The notes beneath the pieces are model-generated. The model saw only the letters and a program-made list of their open reading frames with translations. It did no database searches and was not told where the DNA came from. The translations under genes were made by a program, and so were the position numbers. 60,000 bases of DNA from Strigamia acuminata (taxonomy: Eukaryota > Arthropoda > Chilopoda > Geophilomorpha > Linotaeniidae), in assembly GCA_949358305.1 (NCBI GenBank), contig OX442323.1, positions 7,256,001 to 7,316,000 on the forward strand, in the 5' to 3' direction. Positions 22,341 to 33,870 of this stretch are shown here, piece by piece. Numbering within the stretch: position 1 is the stretch's first letter; every line of letters starts with the position of its first letter.

Positions 22341-25320
22341 TTTTTGCCAAAATCAATTTTTAGTCTCAATTAATAAATTTGCATCGGTTTAAAACGAATT
22401 TATCAAACGGAAAAACTATTTTTATTGAAAAAAACGAAAGTTAGGCATAAAATCTAATTTTTTAGGCACAAAACTCGTGATAAAATGATAAATAAATAAG
22501 ATTATTTAGTATCAAAACTTCAATCGTACTTTTATTTTGGGTTATTTTTATTTATTTTTATTTTTATTGATTTTTATTTATTTTTGTTTTTGGTAATTTT
22601 TATTTAATTAAACTTTTGTTTAATTTTGATATTTTTTTGGCCTGATCACAATATTTCAGCTTGTTCAGCGGAATTTGGCAATGAAACAATCTAGTTCCAC
22701 CGTTCCGTCGTTTCCACAGAATCGCCAATTCTGCGGAAACGGCGGAACGGCTGAACAATAGCTATGGAGGTCAGGCAAAAATTAATTAAAATTAAAAATT
22801 AAAATTTACAAAAGCAATCTTACAAAATTACAAATTCCAAGGTAACGAGTTGGATATTCTTTGTTTTCGATGTTTTTGTTTCAATTTGATAAGTTATGAC
22901 TAATTTGATACATCAATTTAAATGCCCTACCAAAAGCCCCAAAATCCAAAATTCAGAACTGATTTGTTGAAAATATTTTAACACTTAATGTGAAAAACTC
23001 CCCATGACATCCAGCAGTTATAGTCTCAGTGAAATTAATCAACTACGAGTATTTTGTAAGGTTTAAAAAAAAATAACAAGAACTACATAAAATTTATCTA
23101 CTTGCAACTGCAAAAAGATTTACAACTTTTTAAAATTAGCTTAACACGTAATTACGGTTGCTTTTTTAAAAAAAATTTAACGTAAAAAGCTTAAAAAATT
23201 AGGCGTTTAAACGAAATCAATTTCAAACATGAGCTCAGTGTGAATATGGCATTCTCTAATAAATGATTTATTCCTAGCAATTAGTATCTATCTGTTTAAT
23301 GGGAGATTTTTTACAACATAGTGGTACATTGTTTTTTTCAAATCAAGAAAAATTAATACATTAAAACAAAACCCACTCGTTTATTTATTTTATTTTTTTG
23401 TTCTAATATATATTTTTATATATATTTCTACGTGCCAGTATCCAACCACGAACACAACAGTAATTTACAAATTTTATTTTCTCCCGATCAGCTTGTTCAG
23501 CTTGTTCCGCCGTTCCGCCGTTTCCGCAGAATTGGCGATTCCAGGTTTTCCTCAAACCCATCGGTTCCGCCTGTTCCGCCAGTTCCGCGGTTCCGCAAAT
23601 TATCCTGTCCCTCTGTTAACGGTGGCAAATAACGATGTTGTTTATGATGTTGTTAGATAAATGTTGAGAAAGTTTACAGCTGTTTGAGTCATTAAATTTC
23701 TTTTTCTCCGCCTCCATCCGTGCTGTGTACTTGCCGAGATATAATTTAGATTTTAAGATTTGTGTTTTTTCAAAAAAAAGACATTTTTTATTTTATTTCT
23801 CAAAAACAAACCTTGGAAATATAAAAAAGATAAAAGAGCCACCGCTCGAAGACTAATTCGGACGTGAAACCACCAGGGAAACGGTCGGCTGCCAACATCA
23901 TTCCATCACCGAGATATACAAACTGTTACGAAGCAAAAATAACGATAAAACGAGAGAAATGATCGACTTTAACGAGATTAAAAATCCTGTCATCAGATAA
24001 TTAATAAATCTTGAGAATTTTGAATAAAATGCGTTGATAATGTCCGCGGATCTCATCAAGTTTGGATCGGTTGAATCCCTGTCCATTAGGCCTAACGCTC
24101 GTCAATTACGTTGCATTTGTGGGTGGAATGGGAAGCGGAAAGTTAAGTTTATGTGACATACTCTTCCACTTTTTCTACTTTAAAAAACCTCTAGAGAACC
24201 TGGAGACTAACATTGATCTAGGTCTTCTCAACAAGCCACTCGAATCGAGTTCCCTCGGAGGTTTTACAAGTTATTTTCGGAGATAAGCCTAAATGACAAA
24301 AAAGGTCAATTTTTTTTCAAAAGAAAATAAAAAAAATATGTAATAAAGAAGCTTAAATGGGTCGAGTTGCAGCGGAATTGGAAATTGCATCCATGTTTGT
24401 ACCTTAATTGTGTCACTATTTCATGGGGACGTCGAGTGTTTGCACAAATTGATTAGCAAACGTCACTCGTTATATTTATGTCTAAACTCAAAGTTTTAAC
24501 CAATTTCTTTTCTTTTTTTAAATTCCAGTCGTTGCGCAAACATTTTCATTAATAACTGCGCATTTTTTATTTATTTTCCGACCAACTGCAGGCAATTACG
24601 ACACACTAATTCATTTCCCGCCCAGTTCTCACAGATAAAAAAATGACAATACAATATTTCAGTACTGAAAAAATCAAGTTCTTCATCGTTTTTAAAGCCA
24701 AACGAGCGTTAAAGTGCAATTTTATGTTTACAATACAACTATTAAACACTAAGCAGCTCGACATTCACAATTATTCTCGTGGGGCTCGTGTAATCGGATA
24801 GTTTTGCAGCCTTTCCGACATAAATTCGTCTTTTCCTTTGATTATACGATCGCCGTGGGTCCGTTTGAAGATGCGCACGTCTTCCTCGCTTTATTCGAAT
24901 GACCTTCCACATATATGCTTTTGTCCAGCCGTTTGAAAACGTAATTAATTAAGGTGAAATGCGGGACACGTGTAGCTCCAATGCCCCCATGAAACGGGCC
25001 TAACGCAATCTAAAAGCACGAATTATTTAAACTTCTATTACAGAAATATGCCCGCGACTCGTTCCAAATTAAACCCGTTGCACCACTTTATAAAAGATTT
25101 AATTAACCCCGCCAAAAATTCGAAAGATAAATCAATAAATCCAAAAGGCAATTTGATCCGACGGAATTTGATGAATAATAAATTGGAAAAAGTCAATGTA
25201 CATTTTTTTTATGCCCGAAAACGAAAGATGGGCTCTGAGCCTCTGACAGAAATCAATTGACCGCCTGCTGGTGCGCTTCCCACCAAAGCTCACGTATGAC
25301 AATCCCCAGTTGCACGAGCA

Positions 25321-25738
25321 CGACAAATTGCAGACATTCTACAACTGTGATAATAAATAAACAAATAACACGCGATGGTCGCCGTTGAATGACTAAAAAA
25401 TTGACAAAAAATTGACGAAAAACGAGAGAAATTGGTGAATTTTGCCGCCGCGCGGCGCTGAGCGTCGATTTGGGCCATTAAACGTCGAAATTAACGCGTT
25501 TTTATGCATTTTTGCCGACTAAAACGACAAATTGCAGACATTCTACAACTGTGATAATAAATAAACAAATAACACGCGATGGTCGCCGTTAAATGTCTAA
25601 AAAATTGACAAAAAATTGACGAAAAACGAGAGAAATTGGTGAATTTTGCCGCCGCGCGGCGCTGAACGTCGATTTGGGCCATTAAACGTCGAAATTATTC
25701 AAATTAACGCGTTTTTATGCATTTTTGGCGACTAAAAA
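25321..25738. repeat. 204-bp tandem duplication
   Basis: The unit starting CGACAAATTGCAGACATTCT at 25321 restarts at 25525. The two copies differ at only a few positions; the second copy has a short insertion near 25697. Each copy includes GCCGCCGCGCGGCGCTGA, a GC-rich palindrome-like core. High identity points to a recent duplication. Confidence 0.93.
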
Positions 25739-25797
25739 GTTTTGAAATTTTCTTAGCAGATACAATCTGGCTCATTTCATGCTACGTTTACTCGCTG

Positions 25798-25975
25798 ATG
25801 CTATCACGTGCAATTTTCGCCTCGGCATGTGCGCTTCTGCATCGATGCTCGGCTTCTTCCCCTTTTAATTGCATCTGAGCTTCACATTTCTGCACGAAAT
25901 TCAAACTTCTTTACGTCGTTGGCCATTCAACACGACTCGGATATTGGCATCCACCGAGTCTAAATCACTCTTCAC
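25798..25975 (-). pseudogene. Coding-like fragment with a frameshift, family unknown
   Basis: Read on the minus strand from 25975, one frame gives VKSDLDSVDANIRVVLNGQR and stops; a second frame then runs QKCEAQMQLKGEEAEHRC and on to SISE and a stop. Joining them needs a one-base shift near 25900. The composition (charged, helical) looks like protein rather than chance AT-rich DNA, and the DNA is GC-richer than its surroundings. I do not recognise the family. It could also be two exons with a splice site I cannot see. Confidence 0.3.
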
Positions 25976-26202
25976 TGTCCATTAGTGTCTGTCAATTTGT
26001 GAGATGTGCACATCCGGCTCGGATAGAATTTCTCTGCTTTTCTGCTGCGGAGGTGTCGAATTATATCGCTGTTTTGGGAGACTCGTTCCGCCATGTTTTA
26101 CGACATCGCGTTACAGAAATTAATTTTGCAACTAAATTGAATTGATCGCAGTTTGAGTGATTTATTTCATTTATTCGAATAAATTTAAAATTCTATTTTT
26201 TT

Positions 26203-26430
26203 TGGTCGTAATTTGCGCATATTATGTTGTTAACTAACAATTTACACTGGAAAAAAAATCAGATTTACTCACTTGTAAAGAATTGTAAATTTATAGGTAC
26301 GGTAGATGGATTTTACAAGTTTGTAAATTAGATTTACAAACAATTGAAAATAAGTCTTTTCCAAACATATTTACAATCTGGTCGTAATTTGCGCATATTT
26401 CGTTGTTAACTAACAATTTATTCATGTGGA
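26203..26430. repeat. Direct repeat of about 45 bp
   Basis: GGTCGTAATTTGCGCATATT followed by GTTGTTAACTAACAATTTA occurs near 26203-26250 and again near 26378-26422. The stretch between is rich in TTTACAA and TTGTAAA words. No gene. Confidence 0.75.
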
Positions 26431-27571
26431 TTTTACAAAATTAATGCTTGATACATTTTTATTTGTTTTTCTTCTCTTTTGCTTTCTATTTAAAGTGTTT
26501 GATAAATATAATGATAGAATATGTGACACATCAACAACTGTGACAATATTGGTAATAATATTTAATATTAATTAAAAAGATAGATTTTTTTTTTTTTTTT
26601 TTTTTTATAATATATCTAATGTTTATAACTTATATGTACTATTTTAGTTTATTTTTTGGTTACCAACTGGAAACTATAGTTGAATTATGAATTGAAATGA
26701 TCAATTTTTGAAAAAAGACATCAAATAGACTTAAAATAGAAGTTTTTAAACAAAAAAACCATTTTAGTTTTTGTTTGGATCTTTATAGTTATAATTACAG
26801 ATATCACACATCACCTTTACTCATTTTCCACTTGTCGAAATCACATTTGCTAAGCCACTAGCAGTTGGAGGAACTAAACGCAATTAAAGTAAACTTTTCA
26901 TGCATAATTAAGTAAAGGAAGTAAATTCTCACTAGTGAAATCTTTGACCGAAAATGATGAATCGCTTTCTCTCTATTTTGGCGGAAAGGAAAGAAATTTA
27001 ATGGAGAGAGAAAGAGATGGAGAGAAAATGAAAAATATTTTTTTTTTTTGGTTTTGTGTTTTCAAATGATAAAATAGTAAAATAAAATAGCGGTAACTTA
27101 CACGTGTGTCTCAGTTGTACTTCACGCGGAAAATTCACATCACACACACAAAGAATATTTTTTTTCGTCTCAATTCTTCTTTACTGTTTTCCATCTTTTA
27201 GAAATTTCCACGCGATATTACAACGCATTCCAGATTTATGTTCAGTTTGATGGTTCATCGTGGCGATTATTTTCTATATTCTCTTTTTATTCCGCACAAA
27301 ACTCACAAAATAAATCCAAAACAAACAAATCATAACAAAAAAATAAGAAATACCGAAACTTTAACCCTAAAATTCGACCAATTCAGCCCAAATCACCTTT
27401 TCGATATTCCCAACGTTTAAATTCAAATAAAAATTAAAAATTTCCGTTTTAAAAACCGCCAAAAAACGAAAATCAAATAAAATAAACATCAACCGAATCG
27501 AAAACCCGGAATTAAAGTCAAACGAAACGAAATGCAAACAATTGTATAGAAAACAAGCCTCGACTGACATC

Positions 27572-28312
27572 TCAAGGTCTGGTAAACACGAATTCGTTGT
27601 AGTGATTCCACTTGCTCTCCTCGGAATCCATCCCGGGTTTTACCTCGGCCCCACACGCCGTGCCCGAGCCGCAAGCTGCCGCACACTTAAAGCCGGCATC
27701 CAGCAACATATCGAAAGCTTGCTCAAGAAACGAATGCTTGAGGAAGAAACGGCCCGTATATCGGTCGCACGAACCGCGGTCGGGGTCACGGCTTTCGTTG
27801 AGTGTTTCGCCAAACACTTCGCGACACACCCACACGCGTCCGCATACCAAAATGCGAGAAAGCTTGCGAAACTTCACGTCAGCCATTCCGTCTCGTCCAA
27901 AAGCGAACGAGCCTCGATAGCCGACCGTGATGTGCGCCGGCTTGGACGCCGACGCCACCATCGACGTGTCGGCAGAGAAGCCCATCATGTCCCCCAGTCG
28001 GAAATGCTCCGCCTCGGATTGCAGCCGCTCCTTCTCGTGGAAATTCTCCGGCAACACGAGTTTGTCGTTTCGTAAATAATCGAGCACGTAACGGAAAAGA
28101 ACGCCGTCTCGATCGATAAAGTACTTGCCCTTTGAGTCGCGAGTCAGGGCCACAGACGAGCGACCCGTGAACATCTCCCCGAGTAGAGAGTCCGGGTGAC
28201 GAGTGAGGGTGCTCAGCGACGTCGTGTAGAATACTCCGCCGACGTTCAGCTCGACGATCGGCGGGAATTGGCCTGTCGACGCGACCGCCGTGTCGGAATT
28301 TGCTTCGCTCAT
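27572..28312 (-). CDS. KCTD8/12/16-type GABA-B receptor auxiliary subunit, 246 aa
   Basis: Cytoplasmic tetramerising subunit that binds the C-terminal tail of GABA-B receptors and tunes G-protein signalling. One coding exon. Residues about 16-105 form the T1/BTB domain (PPIVELNVGGVFYTTSLST, then DSKGKYFIDRDGVLFRYVLD). Residues about 125-245 form the H1 domain found only in KCTD8, 12 and 16 (HITVGYRGSFAFGRDGMADV; EVFGETLNESRDPDR; YNEFVF near the end). The linker between them is short compared with vertebrate members (325-473 aa), so this is a minimal form. GC content and CpG are much higher than the surroundings. A spliced 5' leader exon lies upstream (28337-28690). It is divergent from the P gene, whose start is 720 bp away. 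Confidence 0.93.
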   Translation of the reverse strand: MSEANSDTAVASTGQFPPIVELNVGGVFYTTSLSTLTRHPDSLLGEMFTGRSSVALTRDSKGKYFIDRDGVLFRYVLDYLRNDKLVLPENFHEKERLQSEAEHFRLGDMMGFSADTSMVASASKPAHITVGYRGSFAFGRDGMADVKFRKLSRILVCGRVWVCREVFGETLNESRDPDRGSCDRYTGRFFLKHSFLEQAFDMLLDAGFKCAAACGSGTACGAEVKPGMDSEESKWNHYNEFVFTRP

Positions 28313-28336
28313 GCTTGGGGGTGTCCAGTTAATAAG

Positions 28337-28690
28337 TCTGGGTGGAATAATTCGGTTTGGTTAATTAATTAGATGTGGAAATGAATAAATTGATGAGTGG
28401 GGACGGATGGAAATTTGGTTTTTTGCTTACCATTTGCAGGGGGCGAGGTGGAATGGTGCGATTCGGCGATTCGGAGATGTTCTGCATCTTGAGGTTTGTG
28501 CTGAGAATGTTGGAGCGTCGTTAAAGCAACATTTTTTTCGGTTTGAGCTGGAGCAACTGCTGGGAAGAAAAAAGCTGCTTTTAGATGGCAGACCTTGTGC
28601 TCTAATATTCAGATCGTTGGAGCGTATTGATCGTGTACGGGTTCAAGCTGAACCAGCGCCATCTGTCGACGCGTCAACTAATTAAATGTT
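28337..28690 (-). other. Probable KCTD 5' leader: non-coding exon, intron and uORF
   Basis: On the minus strand a good donor (CAAATG|GTAAGC, exon end at 28429) follows a GC-richer stretch, and an acceptor (CCACCCAG|ACTT, exon start 28337) lies 25 bases before the KCTD start codon. Splicing them puts a short upstream ORF (starts MQNISESP, 21 codons) ahead of the main ORF, out of continuity because of a TAA just after the junction. So this is most likely a 5' untranslated exon carrying a uORF. The transcription start is not defined. Confidence 0.5.
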
Positions 28691-28973
28691 TATTTTTTTA
28701 AAATTATTATTTACCGTTGTTTTTCGGTTTTTATTTGGTTAATAAAACTGATTGGTGAATTAATTAATTGATGGATTAATTAATTGATGAATTAATTCAA
28801 TTTTAGTGGAATAAATCATTCGGAATCGCGCAATGGAAAGAACCTATTGCGTATTTACGAAGATAGTTTTGTACGATAACTGATAAAAGCTCGAAATAAA
28901 CTTCAAATTGTTATCGCTAATGAATCGTCGAAGACGTCATTTCATTCTTTATCAATCATACCTTATATAAATT

Positions 28974-29014
28974 AGATCAGGAGTGTTTAGAATCTAATTT
29001 AGGCCATTTTTTCA
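28974..29014 (+). promoter_or_regulatory. Possible TATA box and initiator of the P gene
   Basis: TATATAA at 28974-28980 is followed 40 bases later by TTCAACT (29011-29017), an initiator-like word, and the start codon of the P gene is at 29034. The spacing is a little longer than the usual 30 bases. The leader would be only about 20 bases. Confidence 0.3.
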
Positions 29015-29033
29015 ACTAATAATACTGATCAAT

Positions 29034-32000
29034 ATGAGTGCCGATGCACATCATATCCCTGAAATTACCGTAACTCAAGTACCGGTTAACCCTAAAATCG
29101 AGAATGAAAGAGCTTTGCAAAATACGGACAACTGGAATCCAGTTACATCAGCTTCTTCAATGAGGTATTTTTATTTTTATATTATATTATTTATATTTTG
29201 AAATATAACCGTTTGTTTATTTATTTATCTATTTATTTTTAGTGATGACAGTTATAATGAGCGACAAACACCAGCCCCAATGTCAATACAAAAATGTAAA
29301 CGGCTTTAAATAAACCGAGACAAAAAGAAAGTTTCATTTTCGTGTTTTTATTTTCGTCCCACAGATGGCAGTTTCGGCAATGGGCAGTTGATGTTACCAA
29401 ATTCCAGCTGTACGTCTTCCGACTTGGAAACAACACCTCTTTTGATCGGAAAAAGAAAAAAATCATTCGGTTACAGAGATAAAAAGTAGAAGCAAAATGA
29501 TTGATTTAGAATTCTAATTTATTAATTAATAATTAATTAATTTACATTAGATTTGACGACGATGTTTCCATAGCTACAAGTTTTTATGCAGAAGAATCGG
29601 CGACACCTCGATGTTGGAATTACATAAAAATTGCAGTTATTGCATGTTTCACTGTTGGTTGCGTGGTAACGTTAATAATATGTATTGATTTGTATATTGC
29701 TACTAATATTCTTCTTCTTTAGTTCATTTACACAGTAATGGCGGAACCTGGTTTAGATTTACACCAATATTCAATTGCATCTGGCTCAGATATCTGTATG
29801 TATTTCTTTATTTTAGATGCACTGTAAAATAATCTCAAAAATTCACAGTTGTAGGACTTAAAAGTCATTTTTCAAGCACTAATTCAATCCTGCATTTGTC
29901 ACTTGCTGGTTCTTTTTACCTGGGACAAACAAACAACAACAACAAAACACTTAATTTAATTCTGCATTTTAAACTGTGCAATAAAACAGACAAGGTAAGA
30001 AACATTTTGTGTTTTGTTATGTCATTTTTACTATATAATGTTCACAGATTGCAGCAGTTCATCAGCTAACAATAGCTCCACCAAATTATTTCTCAAATTC
30101 CGTTGAAGAATCCAAGGTTAACATCATGTTTGATATTGCAAACAAAACAGAGTGAATAAGATCACAAATACAAAAACAAAATCACTATTCTCTCATTTTT
30201 GCTTCAATTCTCAGAGCATGTGACATGTATTTGCAAGTATCAACTGATTACAAACATTCATTTCCTTTTGTAATGCAAATCGATGACTTTTCAACTAATA
30301 TCCAATATGGAGTCATATATGCTGCTTTAATTCTAGTTGGACTTTATCTATTAATTATTTTCGAGGTGACATTCTAAATGACTCAATCTGGTTAGTGTAA
30401 TAATGTCTTTTCTGCTCAGGTTGTTCACCGGACATTGGCGGCCATGATAGCAGCCACAGCAGCGATTTCAGTGCTGGCAGCGATGGGAGAAGTAAGTTAG
30501 TCCTATTTTCTAAACTGCAAATCTACAATTAATCGTTACAGAAACCATCTCTGACCAAAATAATGAGTTGGATTGACATTGAGACGCTTTGTTTGTTGTT
30601 TGGCATGATGGTTATGGTGGCCATCTTGTGTGAAAGTGGATTTTTTGATTACTTAGCAGTTCTGGTAAGAATTTAGCCAAATATTTTACAAATTATCCTC
30701 AAACTAATTGTTTATAGGTGTTTAAAATTGCACGAGGACGTGTGTGGACATTGTTGACACTCCTCTGCTTGGCCACAGCTGTGGTATCTGCCTTCCTTGA
30801 TAACGTCACAACCATATTGTTGCTCACACCAGTTACCATCAGGTAATTTAGTCCCAAAATAAGACGTGATAAATTAACTGTTGTATTCCTAATTACAGAT
30901 TGAGTGAAGTGTTGAATCTTAATCCAAAATATGTGCTCATTGCTCTCATCATCTTTTCCAATGTTGGAGGAACAGCAACAGCAGTTGGGGACCCGCCAAA
31001 CGTCATCATTGTGTCGAATCCTGAAATTAAAAACGAGGTGTAGGCCTAGTTTGATTGTAAAAATTTTCTGATTGGAAAAGGAAAATACACACTCACTAAA
31101 GGGTGTAATTGTGGTTTAAACGTGTCCCAGACAAATTGTGCATGCTGGAACATTGTTTTACACCTGAATACACCTTTGATTATATTTTTTAGAGTGTATA
31201 ATTGTGTTTGTTTAATGATTATATGTTTAATAGGGTATTGAATTTACAAACTTCACGACTCATATGGGATGCGGTGTCTTCTTTGTTTTGATATTCACCT
31301 ATGGGTTTATAATGCTCATGTATCGCACCTGCATCAAACTGCATTTAGAGGATGAACCGGAAGTCGTAGGTACGCCATCTTTGATGCACAAATTGTGTTC
31401 AAAATGTCCATATCTCGAAATCTGTCGTTCGGATTGTGATGAAACTTGGTTTGGGGGTTTCTAAGATCGTATACAAATGTTTTTTAGAGTTGAAGCAAGA
31501 AATTAATGTGTGGAAACGAGCGGCTAAGAGCGTGTCTCTGTACTCGCGAGACGAGAGCTCGGTCAGGAAGAAATTGTTACGAAAAGTGTCGACGTTAGAA
31601 AACAACTTGAAGAAACGACTGTACAATACCAGGTGAATAAAAATCAATTTTATAATTTTATATATTAAATGTTAATTGGTGCAGGCCGAACGAAGAAGAT
31701 TATAAAGCGAGTTTAGTTGAACTGGAAGGACAAGTACAAACACTTATTTATTTATTTCTTTTTTTGATCAAGTAAAATTTTAAATTATTTTAAATATTTC
31801 AGTATAAAATTCGAGATTGGCCACTCCTAATCAAATCAGGCTGTGTCTTATTCTGTGTAATCATCATGTTTTTTCTCCACTCAATCGTACCGGGCATAAA
31901 TATCAGTTTAGGTAGAAATTATTCGCCAAAAACTAACAAAATTTTCATTTATTCATAATTATTGATTACTAATTTTATTTTTCGATAAATATCAGGTTGG

Positions 32001-33449
32001 ATTGCATTAATGGGCGCCATTTTGCTTCTTGTTTTGGCGGATATGAGCGACGTGGAGCACCTTTTCAGTTGGATCGAGTGGTCGACCCTAATTTTCTTCG
32101 CCGCTCTTTTCGTAGTAATGGCGGCGTTAACGGAAATGGGGCTCCTAGAAGCCATCGGCAGCGCCACGGAGAACTTCATTAAGGGTTTAGAGAAAGATCT
32201 GCGTCTACCCATAGCCATAATTCTCGTTCTATGGGTGTCCGCGATCGCATCGAGCTTCATCGACAACATTCCCTTCACGACCGTCATGATTCCGATCGTG
32301 TTACGACTCGGCCAGAACCCGGCGCTGAATCTTCCGCTTCAGCCGCTCGTGTGGGCCTTGGCTTTCGGTGCTTGTCTCGGAGGCGAGTCGCTTTTTACTG
32401 ACATCTGTAGTTGGAAATATCAAACTATTTTAAGCTATTTATATCCGCTTCATCTTGGTTGATGCCGTGGCTAAATCAACTCACGTGCGGATGAACCAAT
32501 ACGAGTATTAAAAACAAAAATAGATATAGTCACTTGTGGTTGATGATGCAACATTTGGAGGAAATTAAATTTATTTTTTTTAAGTTAATATTTGCGAAGG
32601 ATGGAACAAAGAGTATGGAAATAGAAAAATGATCGTGCAATTTGTGGGGGGGATAAACATAGCCAAGGTTATCAACCCAAATCACAATTCACAATAATTC
32701 ACATTTTGGGGAATTAATTTTAGAATAATTCAGTTGGTTGGGCAATTCTGTTTGACGCAATGAAATGAAAGCGAAAACATGTTTCCTCAACGGTTTTTTT
32801 TTTTTTTAGGTTTTAACATAAATTCAGTGTTGTTTACTTGCCACTTTTGATTGCAGGCAATGGAACCCTTATTGGAGCCTCTGCTAATGTCGTTTGCGCA
32901 GGCGTGGCGGAACAACACGGATATAAATTCACTTTTTTGGAGTTTTTCAAGTAAGATATTGAATAAATTCGTATTTTTTTTAATATTGTTTGTATTAGTA
33001 CAAACAATATTAAAAAAATACGAATTTATCATTGCTTGGATGTTGCTAAAACTTACATTGAAGGCTTCTACTAAGGTTTAACAGTCGGGGAATATGAAAA
33101 ATTGATGAATTCGAGTATTGCACGTGTAAAATTGCAAAATTAAATTCGTGGTAAAACAAATGTAACCTTGAAAATATCGTTTCTATGAAAAGGCCGTTGA
33201 AGACGACTATTTTTAAACGTGTTGCATCTTCCCAGACAGTGCCTGGTTGGAATATTTCGTGGTTTTTTTTCACGTATATTTACGATTGACATGAAAATTT
33301 CATTCAAAAAATTCCATATTTAGATTTTTGTTTAATAATTTTTCTTTTTTTCTTATTACAGGATAGGCTTTCCCACGATGCTCATCACAACTTTAGTAGC
33401 GATGTTTTACTTGCTTATTTGCCACATTGCGTTTGATTGGAACTCCTGA
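29034..33449 (+). CDS. P protein (OCA2-type) membrane transporter, 19 exons, 786 aa
   Basis: Multi-pass transporter of the P-protein/ArsB-NhaD group, acting in melanosome-like or other acidic organelles. Exons: 29034-29164, 29243-29295, 29365-29485, 29551-29665, 29723-29795, 29849-29994, 30048-30151, 30215-30365, 30420-30491, 30542-30664, 30718-30842, 30899-31037, 31234-31369, 31488-31632, 31685-31733, 31803-31911, 31996-32382, 32857-32950, 33362-33449. Motifs: a first membrane segment in exon 4, VHRTLAAM (exon 9), [16 protein letters not shown] (exon 11), [17 protein letters not shown] (exon 12), a cytoplasmic loop [11 protein letters not shown] (exon 14), [10 protein letters not shown] and GACLGG (exon 17), [12 protein letters not shown] (exon 18). 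Human OCA2 is 838 aa, so this is full length. Odd: intron 17 begins with GC (32383), and intron 18 carries a long hairpin. Drosophila homologues are the hoepel genes. Confidence 0.96.
32963..33029. repeat. 32-base perfect hairpin in P-gene intron 18
   Basis: Arms 32963-32994 and 32999-33029 are complementary except for one extra T, with a 4-base loop. It begins 12 bases after the donor of intron 18, so the transcript would form a stable stem near the splice site. It looks like a tiny foldback element; no target duplication is clear. Confidence 0.9.
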
Positions 33450-33506
33450 GACCCACCAATGATTAATTATTACATCAATTAAATTATTTAGTAGAAATAT
33501 AAAAAT

Positions 33507-33543
33507 AATAAATTTTTTAAATTTGTAAATAAAAAATTTAAAA
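33507..33543 (+). terminator. Poly(A) signals of the P gene
   Basis: Two AATAAA hexamers at 33507-33512 and 33538-33543, 58 and 89 bases after the P stop codon. Confidence 0.6.
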
Positions 33544-33739
33544 AAAATGGAAATATAGTTTTATCTGACGATAAAAATAGTCATTACTTTTAAAGCGAAG
33601 TTATTTATAAACGTGTACAAGCGATTACATCGTTTCTCTTTACCCATTAACACATGTTCGAGGGGTCATGTGTGTAATGTGACTTTCTGTTTTCATTAAA
33701 TAAAAAAATAAAAAAAATTTTAAAAGAAACAAAATTCAG

Positions 33740-33745
33740 TTTATT
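33740..33745 (-). terminator. Poly(A) signal of the ASB gene
   Basis: TTTATT on the plus strand (AATAAA on minus), 126 bases after the ASB stop. The P and ASB genes converge here with under 250 bases between their signals. Confidence 0.55.
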
Positions 33746-33870
33746 ACAAAAAAATCGTATTCCAAGATACAAAAAGTGGAAAATCATGCATTAAAAAGAT
33801 CCAAATCGAATATTTACATAAATAAATGAAACCAAAACACGAAGAATTAATTTAATTCGTCAATTCTTCA

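Larger units (their letters stand above)
21371..23612. mobile_element. 2.24-kb foldback element with satellite core
   Basis: The termini AGGGACAGGATAATTTGCGG and its complement are flanked by CTGTTA on both sides (21365-21370, 23613-23618). The left arm holds a GC-rich GGAACCGCGGAACTGGCGG block and then AT-rich sequence. A large part of the left arm is repeated in inverse at about 22360-22760, and the terminal block again at 23488-23612, so the element contains one and a half right arms. The middle consists of two short-unit satellites in opposite sense. No transposase ORF. Confidence 0.85.
23619..27571. other. Gene-poor stretch downstream of KCTD
   Basis: No intact gene is supported. It contains a 204-bp tandem duplication (25.3-25.7 kb), a coding-like but broken stretch (25.80-25.98 kb), and a direct repeat near 26.2-26.4 kb, all listed separately. 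The last about 300 bases before the KCTD stop hold its 3' untranslated region; a minus-strand AATAAA lies at 27293-27288. Confidence 0.45.

Noticed and set aside
27542-28075. 177-codon plus-strand ORF
   Set aside because: Antisense shadow of the KCTD coding exon, caused by its high GC content.
31997-32462. 150-codon plus-strand ORF taken as a complete gene
   Set aside because: It is exon 17 of the P gene read on into its GC-AG intron; the last about 27 codons are intronic.
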